Positions 8,713 through 17,629 of a DNA stretch of 64,000 nucleotides are shown one piece after another. Location of the stretch: assembly GCF_900182725.1 (NCBI RefSeq), contig NZ_FXTO01000006.1, positions 103,913 through 167,912 of the forward strand, read 5' to 3'. Each line of letters opens with the position of its first letter. The stretch's first letter is position 1. The stretch comes from Thalassovita litoralis (GTDB taxonomy: Bacteria; Pseudomonadota; Alphaproteobacteria; Rhodobacterales; Rhodobacteraceae). The notes beneath the pieces were generated by a model that ran no database searches, was not told the origin of the DNA, and was given only the letters and a program-made list of their open reading frames with translations. The position numbers and the translations under genes are program-made.

Positions 8713-10062
8713 TCAGTCCAGTTCTTCGGGCAGGGCCAGGTTCAGGATGATCGACAGGCCCGCAGCGGGCAGCAGGCCGCTGGTCAGCAGAATTTGTAGC
8801 GTTTTGGGCAGGTGTTGCAGCGCGGAAGGTTCCAGTTGCAGGCCCAGACCCACCGACAGCGACACGGCAAAGATCACCATGTTGCGGCGGTTCCAGTTGA
8901 CCTCGGACAGCATGTTCACGCCCGCTGCTGCGACCATGCCGAACATGACGATCACACCGCCGCCCAACACATTGATCGGCACGGTGGACACGATGGCCCC
9001 GAATTTGGGGATCAGTCCGCAGACGATCAGGAAAATCGCGCCGATGGTGACGACATGGCGGCTCATCACGCCGGTGATGGAAATCAGGCCAACGTTCTGG
9101 CTGAACGAGGTGTTGGGCAACCCGCCAAAGATACCGGCAATGGCGGTGCCCAGACCATCGGCAAAGGTTGCGCCGGAAATTTCCTTGTCCGTGGCTTCGC
9201 GCCCTGCGCCGCCTTTGGTGATGCCGCTGACATCGCCCACGGTTTCAATCGCCGAAATCACCGCCATGAAACACATGCCGATAATCACCGCGCTGTTAAA
9301 TTCGACCCCCCATTTGAACGGCATGGGCAGGGCGAACATCGACGCGCGTCCGACATTGCCGAAATTGACCTGCCCCATCACATAGGCGGTGATATAGCCC
9401 GCGATCAGGCCAATCAGAACGGCGGCAACGGATGACAGTCCCTTGGTGAAGAACTTGAACCCCAGCGTGACGAAGATCACGACCAGCGCGGGGAACCACA
9501 TGGCCAGTGACCCGAATTCGGGTTTCCCGATCAGTGGTACGCCGCCAGCGGCGTATTGGATGCCGACCTTGACCAGCGACAGCCCGATCATCAACACAAT
9601 CAGCCCGGTGACAAGCGGGGGCAGCGCAAAGCGGATTTTGCCAATCACTGTCCCCAGAAAGAAGTGGAAAATCCCGCCGATGACGATGCCGGTCATCAGC
9701 CCAGCCAATCCGGCGGTGCCTTGTCCCGCAACGGCGGGGATCATGACGGGCAAAAACGCAAAGGACGTACCCTGAACGATGGGCAGGCGCGCGCCGACCG
9801 GGCCAAAGCCGATGGATTGGAACAGCGTGGCAATACCTGCGAACAGCATCGACATTTGGATCATGTAGATCAGGTTCGGAAAATCCGGGCTGTTAGAGCC
9901 AAAACCAAACCCCGCCGCCCCCGCGACGATAATGGCCGGGGTCACGTTGCTGGCGAACATCGCCAGAACGTGCTGAATACCCAGTGGCACGGCCTTGGCC
10001 AATGGGGGGGTATAATCTGGGTCGCGTAGCTGTTCGGCTGTCCCAAGGCTGGTATGTGTCAT
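8713..10062 (-). CDS. NCS2 family uracil/xanthine/urate permease
   Basis: A 449-residue nucleobase:cation symporter-2 protein with a largely hydrophobic chain consistent with the 14-helix fold. NCS2 marks include PLGIQHVLAMFASNVTPA, PIVQGTSFAFLPVMIPA, the substrate-site motifs SAIETVGDVSGI and LPNTSFSQNVGLISITGV, and LGGGVIVMFGMVAAAGV. The start follows AGGAGTAAGAGGG. It is the last gene of a minus-strand run whose other members degrade allantoin, so the likely cargo is urate, xanthine or allantoin rather than uracil. A strong terminator follows. Confidence 0.88.
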   Translation of the reverse strand: MTHTSLGTAEQLRDPDYTPPLAKAVPLGIQHVLAMFASNVTPAIIVAGAAGFGFGSNSPDFPNLIYMIQMSMLFAGIATLFQSIGFGPVGARLPIVQGTSFAFLPVMIPAVAGQGTAGLAGLMTGIVIGGIFHFFLGTVIGKIRFALPPLVTGLIVLMIGLSLVKVGIQYAAGGVPLIGKPEFGSLAMWFPALVVIFVTLGFKFFTKGLSSVAAVLIGLIAGYITAYVMGQVNFGNVGRASMFALPMPFKWGVEFNSAVIIGMCFMAVISAIETVGDVSGITKGGAGREATDKEISGATFADGLGTAIAGIFGGLPNTSFSQNVGLISITGVMSRHVVTIGAIFLIVCGLIPKFGAIVSTVPINVLGGGVIVMFGMVAAAGVNMLSEVNWNRRNMVIFAVSLSVGLGLQLEPSALQHLPKTLQILLTSGLLPAAGLSIILNLALPEELD

Positions 10063-10098
10063 CCCTCTTACTCCTGTTGGGGTGTCCCCTTTGCGGGG

Positions 10099-10587
10099 TT
10101 ATTTTTCGATTAGATATGGGTCCTTCAGTATGTGTTCCTGAAGGTTCGGCGTTGGGCCGATCCGGTCCACCACGGCAAACAGGCCGGGCGCGTGCAGCGG
10201 GGTCAGAACCCCGTGCCATGTGTTGCGGTGAAAATTGATGGCCTGCCCCGGTGCGGCCAGAAAGGCGCGGATGCCGGTGGGGATGCCGTTCAGATCGCTG
10301 GCGACGATCACAAGCCATTCATCCATGCTCATCGGGATAAAGGCCTGACTGCCGTCAGGGTGGCGTTCGACCAGATCCAGAACATAGGGCAACCGGCGGG
10401 GGTCTGCCTTGAATATGGACAGGCCTGCGCGGCCATCAGGGCCGAAATCCATCTGCGCCCGGTCATTGAACCGGCCACAGAACCCCTGATTGATGATCTT
10501 ATCCGGCGTGCCTGACGCCTCTAGCACGTCCCCAAAGGGGGCAAAGGCGTCTGCGGTCAATGGTTCGGTTTTGATCGTCTGGGTCAT
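10099..10587 (-). CDS. allA: Ureidoglycolate lyase
   Basis: A 162-residue cupin-like enzyme that splits ureidoglycolate into glyoxylate and urea, the last step of this route. The N-terminal PLTADAFAPFGDVLEA, FGPDGRAGLSIFKADPRRLPY, ERHPDGSQAFIPM and NFHRNTWHGVLTPL are characteristic of AllA. Length matches the family. It lies between the ureidoglycine aminohydrolase and NCS2 permease genes, all co-directional. The released glyoxylate could feed the malyl-CoA lyase encoded about 29 kb away, which is inference only. Confidence 0.93.
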   Translation of the reverse strand: MTQTIKTEPLTADAFAPFGDVLEASGTPDKIINQGFCGRFNDRAQMDFGPDGRAGLSIFKADPRRLPYVLDLVERHPDGSQAFIPMSMDEWLVIVASDLNGIPTGIRAFLAAPGQAINFHRNTWHGVLTPLHAPGLFAVVDRIGPTPNLQEHILKDPYLIEK

Positions 10588-10636
10588 GGTCTGGTCCGTT
10601 CGGGTCGCCGGGGGCTGACTGCCCCCGGACCCCCGT

Positions 10637-10658
10637 GAGTATTTGAGGCAAGATGAAA
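10637..10658 (+). repeat. GAGTATTT...GATGAAA element (GATGAAA subtype)
   Basis: GAGTATTTGAGGCAAGATGA plus AA, abutting the stop codon of the ureidoglycine aminohydrolase gene. This copy is antisense to the gene it follows, the one exception among about ten copies in the window. Confidence 0.7.
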
Positions 10659-10659
10659 A

Positions 10660-11478
10660 TCAGAGGCTAAGTTTCGGATGGCGGTTCACGTCCTTGTAAA
10701 GAAGGTAACGGAAAGGCTCGTCGCCGGTGGCGATGCAGGCCTGCGGGCAGAAGGCACGCAGCCACATGAAATCACCGGGGCCAACCTCGACCCAATCCTT
10801 GTTCAGCAGGTAGCGGGCGGTGCCTTGGAGCACATAAAGCCCGTGTTCCATGATGTGTGTTTCGGCAAAGGGGATGCGCCCGCCGGGGGTGAAGTTCACG
10901 ATGTTGACGTGAAAATCATGGCGCAGATCCAGAGGATCGGCAAAGCGTTGGGTTTCCCAGATGCCTTCGGTGCCTTCCATCGGGGATTTGGCGACCTCGG
11001 TTTCATGAACGACCCGCGCATCGGGGGGCTGGTGGCCGGGCAGCGGCTCAAACCGTTTGCGAATCCAGTGGAACCCACAAGGTTCGTTGCCCGTGTTCCA
11101 CAAGGTCCAGACCGCGCTGGCCGGGATAAAGGCAAAGTGACCCGGCCGCAGATCATAGGATTCGCGTCCCAGCGTCAGACGGGCATTGCCCTTGGCAATG
11201 AAAATCACGGCCTGCGCGTCAGGATCGGGTTCCGGGGCGTTGCTGCCGCCGCCCGGTTGCAGTTCCACCGCATATTGCGCGAAGGTTTCGGCAAATCCGG
11301 TCAGAGGGCGGGCCATAATCCACGCCCGTGTATTGATCCAGCCGGGCAGGAAGCTGGTTACGATATCGCGCATCGTCAGGGCGGGGATAACGGCGTATGC
11401 GTCAGTAAAAACAGCGGTGCCTTCGGGATTGACCGATTGATCCGGCAGACCGCCGGGGGGGAAGGCGTAGGTGGTCAT
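10660..11478 (-). CDS. allE: (S)-ureidoglycine aminohydrolase
   Basis: A 272-residue bicupin that hydrolyses (S)-ureidoglycine to (S)-ureidoglycolate and ammonia. The first cupin covers ~50-125 (LQPGGGSNAPEPDPDAQAVIFI); the second, metal-binding cupin starts at ~190 with GRIPFAETHIMEHGLYVLQG, containing the Glu, two His and Gln expected to hold Mn(II). The C-terminal YLLYKDVNRHPKL is typical. Its ATG overlaps the stop of the upstream PuuE-UraD gene by four bases (ATGA), implying coupled translation. Confidence 0.93.
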   Translation of the reverse strand: MTTYAFPPGGLPDQSVNPEGTAVFTDAYAVIPALTMRDIVTSFLPGWINTRAWIMARPLTGFAETFAQYAVELQPGGGSNAPEPDPDAQAVIFIAKGNARLTLGRESYDLRPGHFAFIPASAVWTLWNTGNEPCGFHWIRKRFEPLPGHQPPDARVVHETEVAKSPMEGTEGIWETQRFADPLDLRHDFHVNIVNFTPGGRIPFAETHIMEHGLYVLQGTARYLLNKDWVEVGPGDFMWLRAFCPQACIATGDEPFRYLLYKDVNRHPKLSL

Positions 11479-12887
11479 AGCATATCCTCCAGCCGCAGGC
11501 GAGCGATGCGTTCGACCTGTTTGCAGGCCTCGGCAAATTCGGTGTCCGAGTCGTTGTTTACCCGGCGTTTAAAGTTTTCGAGGATCGTGGCTTTTGTGTG
11601 GTCGCGCACCGCGATGATGAAGGGAAAGCCGTGTTTCTGAGTATAGGCATTGTTCAACTGGGTGAAATCCTGATGTTCCTGATCGGTCAGCGCATCCAAC
11701 CCGGCGCTGGCCTGTTCGGCGGTGGATTCGGCAGTCAGGCGTTTGGCTGCCGCCAGTTTTCCGGCCAGATCAGGGTGGGCGCGCAGAACGCCCATGCGTT
11801 CATCCGGGGTGGCCGCGCGGAAAATGCGGGTCAGTGCATTATGAACGCCCGCTGGCGAATCGTGCGCTGCACCAAGTTCCAGATCAAAAGCGCGATCCGC
11901 GATCCATGCGGAATGTTCAAAGATGCCGCCAAACCGCGCGACAAAGGTTTCGCGATCCATTTGGCTGGGGCGTTCGCTGCGGATATGCGGATGCGATTCA
12001 GCCCAGTGGTGGGCGATGTCGATCCGGCGCGGGGTCCAGACATCTGCGAGGCCCTGAATATAGTCGATGAACCGTTTCAGCCCGGCGATTTTACCGGGAC
12101 GACCGATCAGGCGGCAATGCAACCCGATGCTAAGCATCTTGGGCGATCCGGCCTGTCCCTCGGCGTAAAGCGTGTCAAAGGCGTCTTTCAGGTAGGTAAA
12201 GAACTGTTCGCCCGTGATGTACCCCGGCGCAGTGGCAAAGCGCATGTCGTTGGCTTCCAGCGTGTAGGGGATGATCAGCTGATCCCGATCCCCGACTTCC
12301 AGCCAATAAGGCAGATCGTCGTCGTAAGTGTCTGATATGTAATCAAACCCGCCTTCCTCGGCGACCAGACGGACGGTATTGGCGGAACAGCGCCCCGTAT
12401 ACCAACCCAAAGGACGTTCGCCCACAACCTCGGTATGCAGGCGGATGGCATCGGCGATGGCGGCGCGCTCTTCCTCCTCGGGCATGTCCTTGTGTTCGAC
12501 CCATTTCAGCCCGTGACTGGCGATTTCCCAACCGGCGGTTTTCATCGCTTCGACCTGTTCGGGGGATCGGGCCAGAGCGGTGGCAACGCCGTAAATGGTG
12601 ACGGGAATATTCGCACCAGTAAACAGGCGGTGCAGGCGCCAGAATCCGGCGCGGGCACCGTATTCGTAAATCGATTCCATGTTCCAGTGGCGTTGCCCCT
12701 GCCATTGGGCGGCCCCGGCGATGTCAGACAGAAAAGCCTCGGACGCTGCATCGCCGTGCAGGACGCAATTTTCCCCGCCTTCTTCGTAGTTTAGCACAAA
12801 TTGCACGGCCACCTTGGCCGCGCCGGGCCATTGTACGTTGGGGATGCGGGGGCCGTAGCCGATCATATTGCGTGGGTAACGCTGCAT
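11475..12887 (-). CDS. puuE: Fused allantoinase (PuuE) / OHCU decarboxylase (UraD)
   Basis: A 470-residue fusion of two non-adjacent steps of urate breakdown. Residues ~1-300 are the cofactor-independent polysaccharide-deacetylase-type allantoinase PuuE (RNMIGYGPRIPNVQWPGAA, LNYEEGGENCVLHGD, EYGARAGFWRLHRLF, EIASHGLKWVEHKDM), which opens allantoin to allantoate. Residues ~305-470 are 2-oxo-4-hydroxy-4-carboxy-5-ureidoimidazoline decarboxylase, with the catalytic His in RAHPDLAGK and the KHGFPFIIAVRDHTK block. The start follows AAAGAGG. The gene heads the minus-strand operon and faces the HIU hydrolase gene across a 154-base gap holding a perfect palindrome. Confidence 0.93.
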   Translation of the reverse strand: MQRYPRNMIGYGPRIPNVQWPGAAKVAVQFVLNYEEGGENCVLHGDAASEAFLSDIAGAAQWQGQRHWNMESIYEYGARAGFWRLHRLFTGANIPVTIYGVATALARSPEQVEAMKTAGWEIASHGLKWVEHKDMPEEEERAAIADAIRLHTEVVGERPLGWYTGRCSANTVRLVAEEGGFDYISDTYDDDLPYWLEVGDRDQLIIPYTLEANDMRFATAPGYITGEQFFTYLKDAFDTLYAEGQAGSPKMLSIGLHCRLIGRPGKIAGLKRFIDYIQGLADVWTPRRIDIAHHWAESHPHIRSERPSQMDRETFVARFGGIFEHSAWIADRAFDLELGAAHDSPAGVHNALTRIFRAATPDERMGVLRAHPDLAGKLAAAKRLTAESTAEQASAGLDALTDQEHQDFTQLNNAYTQKHGFPFIIAVRDHTKATILENFKRRVNNDSDTEFAEACKQVERIARLRLEDML

Positions 12888-12940
12888 TTTTGACCTCTTT
12901 CACTTGTGAAGATTAATACGGCAGCGGGCCCCCTTGCCAC

Positions 12941-12959
12941 TTTCAAGAAATTCTTGAAA
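12941..12959. promoter_or_regulatory. Perfect 19-bp palindrome between puuE and hiuH
   Basis: TTTCAAGAAATTCTTGAAA reads the same on both strands (9-bp arms, single central base). It lies 54 bases upstream of puuE and 83 upstream of hiuH in their shared promoter region, a likely operator for a purine-catabolism regulator not encoded nearby. Confidence 0.6.
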
Positions 12960-13041
12960 CACTTTCAGGGGTGTGTCGCGGGGCCGCTGCGCTTATCCTG
13001 ACGGCAAGATTAGCATAAGTGCCTGAAAAAGGAGCGTTTTC

Positions 13042-13401
13042 ATGTCCGAAGGTTATCTGACAACGCATGTTTTGGATACCGCCAAGGGCTGCCCGGCGGC
13101 GGATCTGGAAATCACACTGTACCGGCTGGAAGGCGAGGCACGGGCCGAATTGGCGCGAATGCGGACCAATGCAGATGGCCGGACCGACAGCCCAATCCTG
13201 CCGAAAGGGCAAATGAAAACAGGTGTTTACGAGCTGGTGTTTCAGGCTGGGGCGTATCTGGATGCCAGCGGTGCGCCCAAGGAGGAACCGCGGTTTCTGG
13301 ACGAGGTGCCGATCCGGTTCGGGATTTCGGACGGCGCGGCCCACTACCATGTGCCGCTGCTGATTTCGCCATTCGGGATGTCGACCTATCGGGGCAGCTA
13401 A
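13042..13401 (+). CDS. hiuH: 5-hydroxyisourate hydrolase
   Basis: A 119-residue transthyretin-related enzyme that hydrolyses 5-hydroxyisourate to OHCU, the step before the UraD domain of the divergent gene. Diagnostic features are [14 protein letters not shown] at the N-terminus (active-site His), the Arg in [25 protein letters not shown], and the invariant C-terminal YRGS. The ATG follows AAAAGGAG. There is no signal peptide, so it is cytoplasmic. Neither a urate oxidase gene nor an allantoate amidohydrolase gene is in the window. Confidence 0.95.
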   Translation: MSEGYLTTHVLDTAKGCPAADLEITLYRLEGEARAELARMRTNADGRTDSPILPKGQMKTGVYELVFQAGAYLDASGAPKEEPRFLDEVPIRFGISDGAAHYHVPLLISPFGMSTYRGS

Positions 13402-13505
13402 GACGCGATTCGCGCCGCAGGATTGCCCCCCTGTATTTCGCGCCGCGCTGCGCCTATATCTGCCTTCCGATGGACAGCCGTCGCGGGGCAGAGTAGGGAA
13501 GGCGC

Positions 13506-13979
13506 ATGGCCAAGCAGAAATCAGATCCGAATTACAAGATCATCGCCGAAAACCGGCGTGCGCGTTACGATTATGCCATCGAAGATGACATTGAATGCGG
13601 GATCGTGCTGCAAGGGTCCGAGGTGAAATCCCTGCGCGTCAATTCGGCCAATATCGCGGAAAGCTATGCCTCGGTCGAGGAGGGGGAATTGTGGCTGATC
13701 AACGGCTATATCGCCCCCTATGAACAGGCGAAAACCTGGGGTCACGAAGAGCGACGCAGGCGCAAGTTGCTGGTGTCGCGCAAAGAACTGGCGCGGATGT
13801 GGAATGCCACCCAGCGCAAGGGGATGACGCTGGTTCCGTTGGTGATGTATTTCAACCACAAGGGGCTGGTGAAGCTGAAGATCGGCATCGCCAAGGGTAA
13901 GAAAAACCACGACAAACGCGAGACAGAGGCCAAGCGCGACTGGAGCCGTCAAAAACAGCGATTGCTGAAGGACGGTTAA
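13506..13979 (+). CDS. smpB: SsrA-binding protein SmpB
   Basis: A 157-residue trans-translation factor that delivers tmRNA to stalled ribosomes. The OB-fold signatures are [35 protein letters not shown] (shown by residues 9-43; key parts [12 protein letters not shown]) and [21 protein letters not shown], with the basic C-terminal tail [21 protein letters not shown] that enters the decoding site. The ATG follows GGGAAGGCGC. It stands alone between hiuH and sseA. The tmRNA gene is not in the window. Confidence 0.96.
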   Translation: MAKQKSDPNYKIIAENRRARYDYAIEDDIECGIVLQGSEVKSLRVNSANIAESYASVEEGELWLINGYIAPYEQAKTWGHEERRRRKLLVSRKELARMWNATQRKGMTLVPLVMYFNHKGLVKLKIGIAKGKKNHDKRETEAKRDWSRQKQRLLKDG

Positions 13980-14047
13980 CGCCGGGTAGACTTGTCCTTG
14001 CGCCCCCTGCATTGTAGGCAGGTCAAAGCAAAAAACGGGGGCCACGG

Positions 14048-14905
14048 ATGGCATTGGATGATCCGAAGACACTTGTTTCGACCGACTGGTTGGCAGCGCA
14101 TATGAAAGACCCGGATCTGCGGATTCTGGATGCTTCGATGTTTTTGCCCGGCACTGGCCGCGATGCAAAGGCAGAGTATGAAGCGAAGCACATTCCCGGT
14201 GCGCGATTCTTTGATATTGATGAGATCAGCGACCAGCGGTCTGAGCTGCCGCATATGGTGCCCCCGGTTGAAAAATTCATGAGCCGCCTGCGGGCGATGG
14301 GCGTGGGTGATGGCCATCAGGTTGTGGTTTACGACAGCCAAGGGGTTTATTCCGCGCCGCGCGTGTGGTGGCTGTTCCGCCTGATGGGGCAGGACAATAT
14401 CGCCGTGCTGGATGGTGGCCTGCCCAAATGGGAAGCCGAAGGCCGCGAGATCGAGGATTTGCCGCCCATCGTGCGTGACCGCCACATGACCGTGCGTCGC
14501 CAGAACCACATGGTAAAGGACGTAACGCAAGTGTCTTCGGCCTCGAAGCTGGGCGATTATGTCATTGTGGATGCACGTTCCGCCGAACGGTTCCGCGGCG
14601 AGGTGGAAGAACCGCGCGCAGGGCTGCGCCGGGGGCATATCCCCAGCGCCCGCAACGTGCCGTTCACCGATGTTTTGACCGCTCAGGGGACGATGAAATC
14701 CCCCGAAGAATGCCGTGCCATTTTTGAAGCCGCCGGGGTGGACATGGCAAAGCCTGTCATCGCGTCTTGCGGGTCAGGGGTGACAGCGGCGGTTTTGTGC
14801 CTTGCGTTGGAACGCACGGGAAAAACCGATCATTCGATTTATGACGGGTCGTGGTCTGAATGGGGGGCTTTCCCCACGCTGCCCGTTGCTACCGGAGAAG
14901 CCTGA
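14048..14905 (+). CDS. sseA: 3-mercaptopyruvate sulfurtransferase
   Basis: A 285-residue two-domain rhodanese. The N-terminal inactive rhodanese domain carries ILDASMFLPGTGRDAKAEY and IPGARFFDIDEISD; the C-terminal domain has VDARSAERFRGEVEEPR and the active-site loop CGSGVTAAVL, whose Gly-Ser-Gly-Val-Thr sequence is typical of mercaptopyruvate rather than thiosulfate sulfurtransferases. It moves sulfur from 3-mercaptopyruvate to thiols or cyanide. Its stop lies two bases before the aminotransferase start, so the pair is an operon; an aminotransferase can supply mercaptopyruvate from cysteine, which makes the pairing sensible. Confidence 0.93.
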   Translation: MALDDPKTLVSTDWLAAHMKDPDLRILDASMFLPGTGRDAKAEYEAKHIPGARFFDIDEISDQRSELPHMVPPVEKFMSRLRAMGVGDGHQVVVYDSQGVYSAPRVWWLFRLMGQDNIAVLDGGLPKWEAEGREIEDLPPIVRDRHMTVRRQNHMVKDVTQVSSASKLGDYVIVDARSAERFRGEVEEPRAGLRRGHIPSARNVPFTDVLTAQGTMKSPEECRAIFEAAGVDMAKPVIASCGSGVTAAVLCLALERTGKTDHSIYDGSWSEWGAFPTLPVATGEA

Positions 14906-14907
14906 AA

Positions 14908-16092
14908 ATGTTCAGCAACCTTAAAGAACAACCTGCGGATAAAATCCTTGCGCTGATGCAACTGTTCAAGGACGATCCGCGCCCGACCAAGATCGACCTG
15001 GGCGTTGGGGTTTACAAAAACGCCGAGGGCGTGACCCCCGTCATGCGGGCCGTCAAAGCCGCCGAAAAGCAGCTTTGGGAACAGGAAACCACCAAAAGCT
15101 ATGTGGCGCTGGCAGGCGATCCTGATTTCGCGGATGCAATGATCGGGTTGGTGCTGGGCGATGCCGTGGCGCGGGATACGGTTTCGGCGGCGGCAACGCC
15201 GGGCGGAACGGGTGCCTGCCGTCAGGCGTTTGAAATGGTGAAGATGGCGAACCCTGATGTGCGGGTGTTTGTGTCGAACCCAACGTGGCCGAACCACCTG
15301 TCGATTCTGAAGTATCTGGGCATCCCGACAGTGGAATACCGCTATTTCGACGCCGAATCGCGCGGCGTGGATTTCGAAGGGATGCTGGCTGATCTGGCTG
15401 ATGTAAAACCCGGCGATGTGGTTTTGCTGCATGGCTGCTGCCACAACCCGACCGGCGCAAACCTGAACCTGACCCAGTGGCAGGCCGTGGTGGATGTGCT
15501 GCTGAAAACCGGCGGCGTGCCGATGATCGACATCGCCTACCAAGGTTTCGGTGATGGGCTGGAAGAAGACGCCGCAGCAACGCGTCTGGTGGCGTCCAGC
15601 GTGCCGGAATGTCTGATCGCGGCAAGCTGTTCCAAGAATTTCGGCGTGTACCGGGAACGGACCGGCATCCTGATGGCCGTGGCGCAGGACAAGGGCCTGA
15701 AAGGGCTGACCCAAGGTACGCTGAACTATCTGAACCGGCAGAACTATTCCTTCCCGCCGGATCATGGTGCGCGTCTGGTGACGATGATCCTGAATGATCC
15801 GGCCCTGCGCAAGGAATGGGCAGACGAGCTGGAGGCGGTGCGCCTGTCGATGCTGGGCCTGCGTCAGCAATTGGCGGACGAATTGCAGCGGCTTTCGGGA
15901 TCGGATCGTTTCGGGTTCCTGTCGCAGCATCGCGGGATGTTTTCGCGGCTGGGAACGACGCCGGACATGGTGGAACGCCTGCGGGCTGAACATGGGATTT
16001 ACATGGTGGGCGATTCGCGGCTGAACATTGCCGGTCTGAATGCGCAAACCGTGCCGATTCTGGCCAAGGCAATCGTAGATACCGGCATCTAA
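14908..16092 (+). CDS. tyrB: Aromatic/aspartate aminotransferase (class I, PLP)
   Basis: A 394-residue class I aminotransferase of the TyrB/AspC type. MFSNLKEQPADKILALMQLF is the family start and IDLGVGVYKNAEG follows; other marks are NPTWPNHLSI, HGCCHNPTGANL, PMIDIAYQGFGDGLEED, the PLP-Lys in CSKNFGVYRERTG, and QHRGMFSRLG near the end. It exchanges amino groups between aromatic amino acids or aspartate (possibly cysteine) and 2-oxoglutarate. The ATG just after the sseA stop was chosen because upstream in-frame codons overlap sseA. Choice between TyrB and AspC specificity is uncertain. Confidence 0.9.
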   Translation: MFSNLKEQPADKILALMQLFKDDPRPTKIDLGVGVYKNAEGVTPVMRAVKAAEKQLWEQETTKSYVALAGDPDFADAMIGLVLGDAVARDTVSAAATPGGTGACRQAFEMVKMANPDVRVFVSNPTWPNHLSILKYLGIPTVEYRYFDAESRGVDFEGMLADLADVKPGDVVLLHGCCHNPTGANLNLTQWQAVVDVLLKTGGVPMIDIAYQGFGDGLEEDAAATRLVASSVPECLIAASCSKNFGVYRERTGILMAVAQDKGLKGLTQGTLNYLNRQNYSFPPDHGARLVTMILNDPALRKEWADELEAVRLSMLGLRQQLADELQRLSGSDRFGFLSQHRGMFSRLGTTPDMVERLRAEHGIYMVGDSRLNIAGLNAQTVPILAKAIVDTGI

Positions 16093-16127
16093 GCCGATCT
16101 GGCGGCCCATCATGGGCCTTGATTAAT

Positions 16128-16167
16128 AACGTCTGCGCAGCCATATCTAGCAGCGCAGACGTTTTTC
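16128..16167 (+). terminator. Intrinsic terminator after the aminotransferase gene
   Basis: AACGTCTGCGC and GCGCAGACGTT form an 11-bp perfect stem followed by TTTTCTATTT, 35 bases after the stop codon. Confidence 0.85.
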
Positions 16168-16275
16168 TATTTCGACCTACTGTCTCCGATTCTTGCGGCG
16201 ATCAGTCTTCGATCTTGACTGACTACGCCGGACAGCCGCAGTTCCGCGGGCTGTATTAAACAGGAGACTACGGAT
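16168..16275 (+). promoter_or_regulatory. Structured 5-prime leader of the cold-shock gene
   Basis: About 100 bases without an ORF separate the upstream terminator from the cold-shock start. It contains small inverted repeats (TCAGTC...GACTGA; CAGCCGCAG near CGCGGGCTG) and ends with CAGGAGA. Long foldable leaders that change structure in the cold are usual for cspA-type genes; the promoter itself was not identified. Confidence 0.45.
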
Positions 16276-16482
16276 ATGGCCACTGGCACCGTAAAATGGT
16301 TCAACACCACCAAAGGTTATGGCTTCATCGCACCCGATGGCGGCAGCAAAGATGTGTTCGTGCACATTTCGGCTGTTGAGCGTTCGGGCCTGACCGGGCT
16401 GAAAGACAACCAGAAAGTCAACTTCGACATCGAAGCTGGCCGTGACGGTCGTGAATCGGCAGTGAACATCTCGGTCGCATAA
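16276..16482 (+). CDS. Cold-shock protein
   Basis: A 68-residue single-domain CspA-type RNA chaperone. It has the RNA-binding motifs [17 protein letters not shown] (RNP1) and [10 protein letters not shown] (RNP2), the usual size, and ends with [10 protein letters not shown]. It binds single-stranded nucleic acid and melts mRNA structure. It is monocistronic, between its leader and a UUCG-loop terminator. Confidence 0.96.
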   Translation: MATGTVKWFNTTKGYGFIAPDGGSKDVFVHISAVERSGLTGLKDNQKVNFDIEAGRDGRESAVNISVA

Positions 16483-16503
16483 TTTTTGCGTCAGATGATA
16501 CGG

Positions 16504-16530
16504 AACGCGGTCCTTCGGGGCCGCGTTTTG
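16504..16530 (+). terminator. UUCG-tetraloop terminator of the cold-shock gene
   Basis: AACGCGGTCC, loop TTCG, GGGCCGCGTT, then TTG; a stable stem (one G-U pair) ending in a short U-tract, 21 bases after the stop. Confidence 0.8.
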
Positions 16531-16545
16531 CGTTTGTGGGGATAC

Positions 16546-16575
16546 GAAAAAGCCCGCCGGGTTGGGCGGGCTTTG
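16546..16575 (-). terminator. Intrinsic terminator of dapA
   Basis: AAAGCCCGCC and GGCGGGCTTT around a 6-base loop, with TTTTTCG following on the minus strand, 26 bases beyond the dapA stop. Confidence 0.85.
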
Positions 16576-16600
16576 TTTGGGTCTGCTGGCGTTGGCCGGG

Positions 16601-17473
16601 TCAGATCAGGCCAGCGTGACGCATGGCGGCATCAATCTGTGCCTTGGTGCTGTCCAGCAATCCGGTCAGGGGCAGGCGGACCTCTTCGCTGCACAGGCCC
16701 AGTTTGGACATGGCGTATTTCGCGCCGACCAGACCGGGTTCCACAAAGATAGCTTCGTGCAGGGGCATCAGGCGGTCCTGATAGTCCAGCGCCTTGGCGT
16801 AATCGCCCGCCAGCGTGGCAGCCTGAAATTCAGCGCACAGGCGCGGGGCCACGTTAGCCGTAACGGAAATGCAGCCGACACCGCCATGCGCGTTGAAGCC
16901 AAGCGCCGTGGCGTCTTCGCCCGAAAGCTGGATGAAATCGGCGCCGCAGGTGGCGCGTTGCTGGCTGACGCGCTCCAGCTTGCCGGTGGCATCCTTGACG
17001 CCGACAATACGGGGCAGTTTCGCCAGTTCGCCCATGGTTTCCGGTGTCATGTCCACAACGGACCGGCCGGGAATGTTATAGATGATGATCGGCAGATTGC
17101 AGCAATCGTGCAGCGCGGTGAAATGTGCAATCAAGCCGCGCTGAGTGGGCTTGTTGTAATAGGGGGTCACAACAAGCGCGGCATTGGCGCCAACCTTTTC
17201 GGCGTGCTGAATCAGGCGGATACCTTCCAGCGTGTTGTTGCTGCCTGCGCCCGCGATCACGGGAACGCGCCCGGCGGCGGCTTTCACCACCTCCTCGATC
17301 ACGATCTCATGCTCGCGGTGGGTCAGCGTGGGGCTTTCGCCGGTGGTGCCGACGGGGACGAACCCATTGGTGCCTTCGCCGATATGCCACTCGATCAGTT
17401 TCTTCAATGTCTCCAGATCCAGCTCGCCGTTCTTGAACGGCGTGACCAGGGCAGGAAATGACCCTTTAAACAT
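16601..17473 (-). CDS. dapA: 4-hydroxy-tetrahydrodipicolinate synthase
   Basis: A 290-residue enzyme that condenses pyruvate and aspartate-semialdehyde in lysine/diaminopimelate synthesis. Marks are [35 protein letters not shown] (pyruvate-binding Thr-Thr), [16 protein letters not shown] (catalytic Tyr), [14 protein letters not shown] (Tyr), and the Schiff-base Lys in [12 protein letters not shown]. The start follows GAAAGGAGCG; longer in-frame readings run into the slt promoter region. It is divergent from the lytic transglycosylase gene, a peptidoglycan-related neighbour. Confidence 0.97.
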   Translation of the reverse strand: MFKGSFPALVTPFKNGELDLETLKKLIEWHIGEGTNGFVPVGTTGESPTLTHREHEIVIEEVVKAAAGRVPVIAGAGSNNTLEGIRLIQHAEKVGANAALVVTPYYNKPTQRGLIAHFTALHDCCNLPIIIYNIPGRSVVDMTPETMGELAKLPRIVGVKDATGKLERVSQQRATCGADFIQLSGEDATALGFNAHGGVGCISVTANVAPRLCAEFQAATLAGDYAKALDYQDRLMPLHEAIFVEPGLVGAKYAMSKLGLCSEEVRLPLTGLLDSTKAQIDAAMRHAGLI

Positions 17474-17629
17474 GACACGCTCCTTTCGTGTTGTGGCGGG
17501 TATAGACCCGAAGAAAATTTGTGCATCCCGGCGATGGTTCGCCTGCCTGCCATGTTCGTGATTTGCAGGCGCGGGAAAGCACATTTAAGCTGCGGTTGCA
17601 TATCCTTTGTTCCTTTGGAAAGGCAAGAG

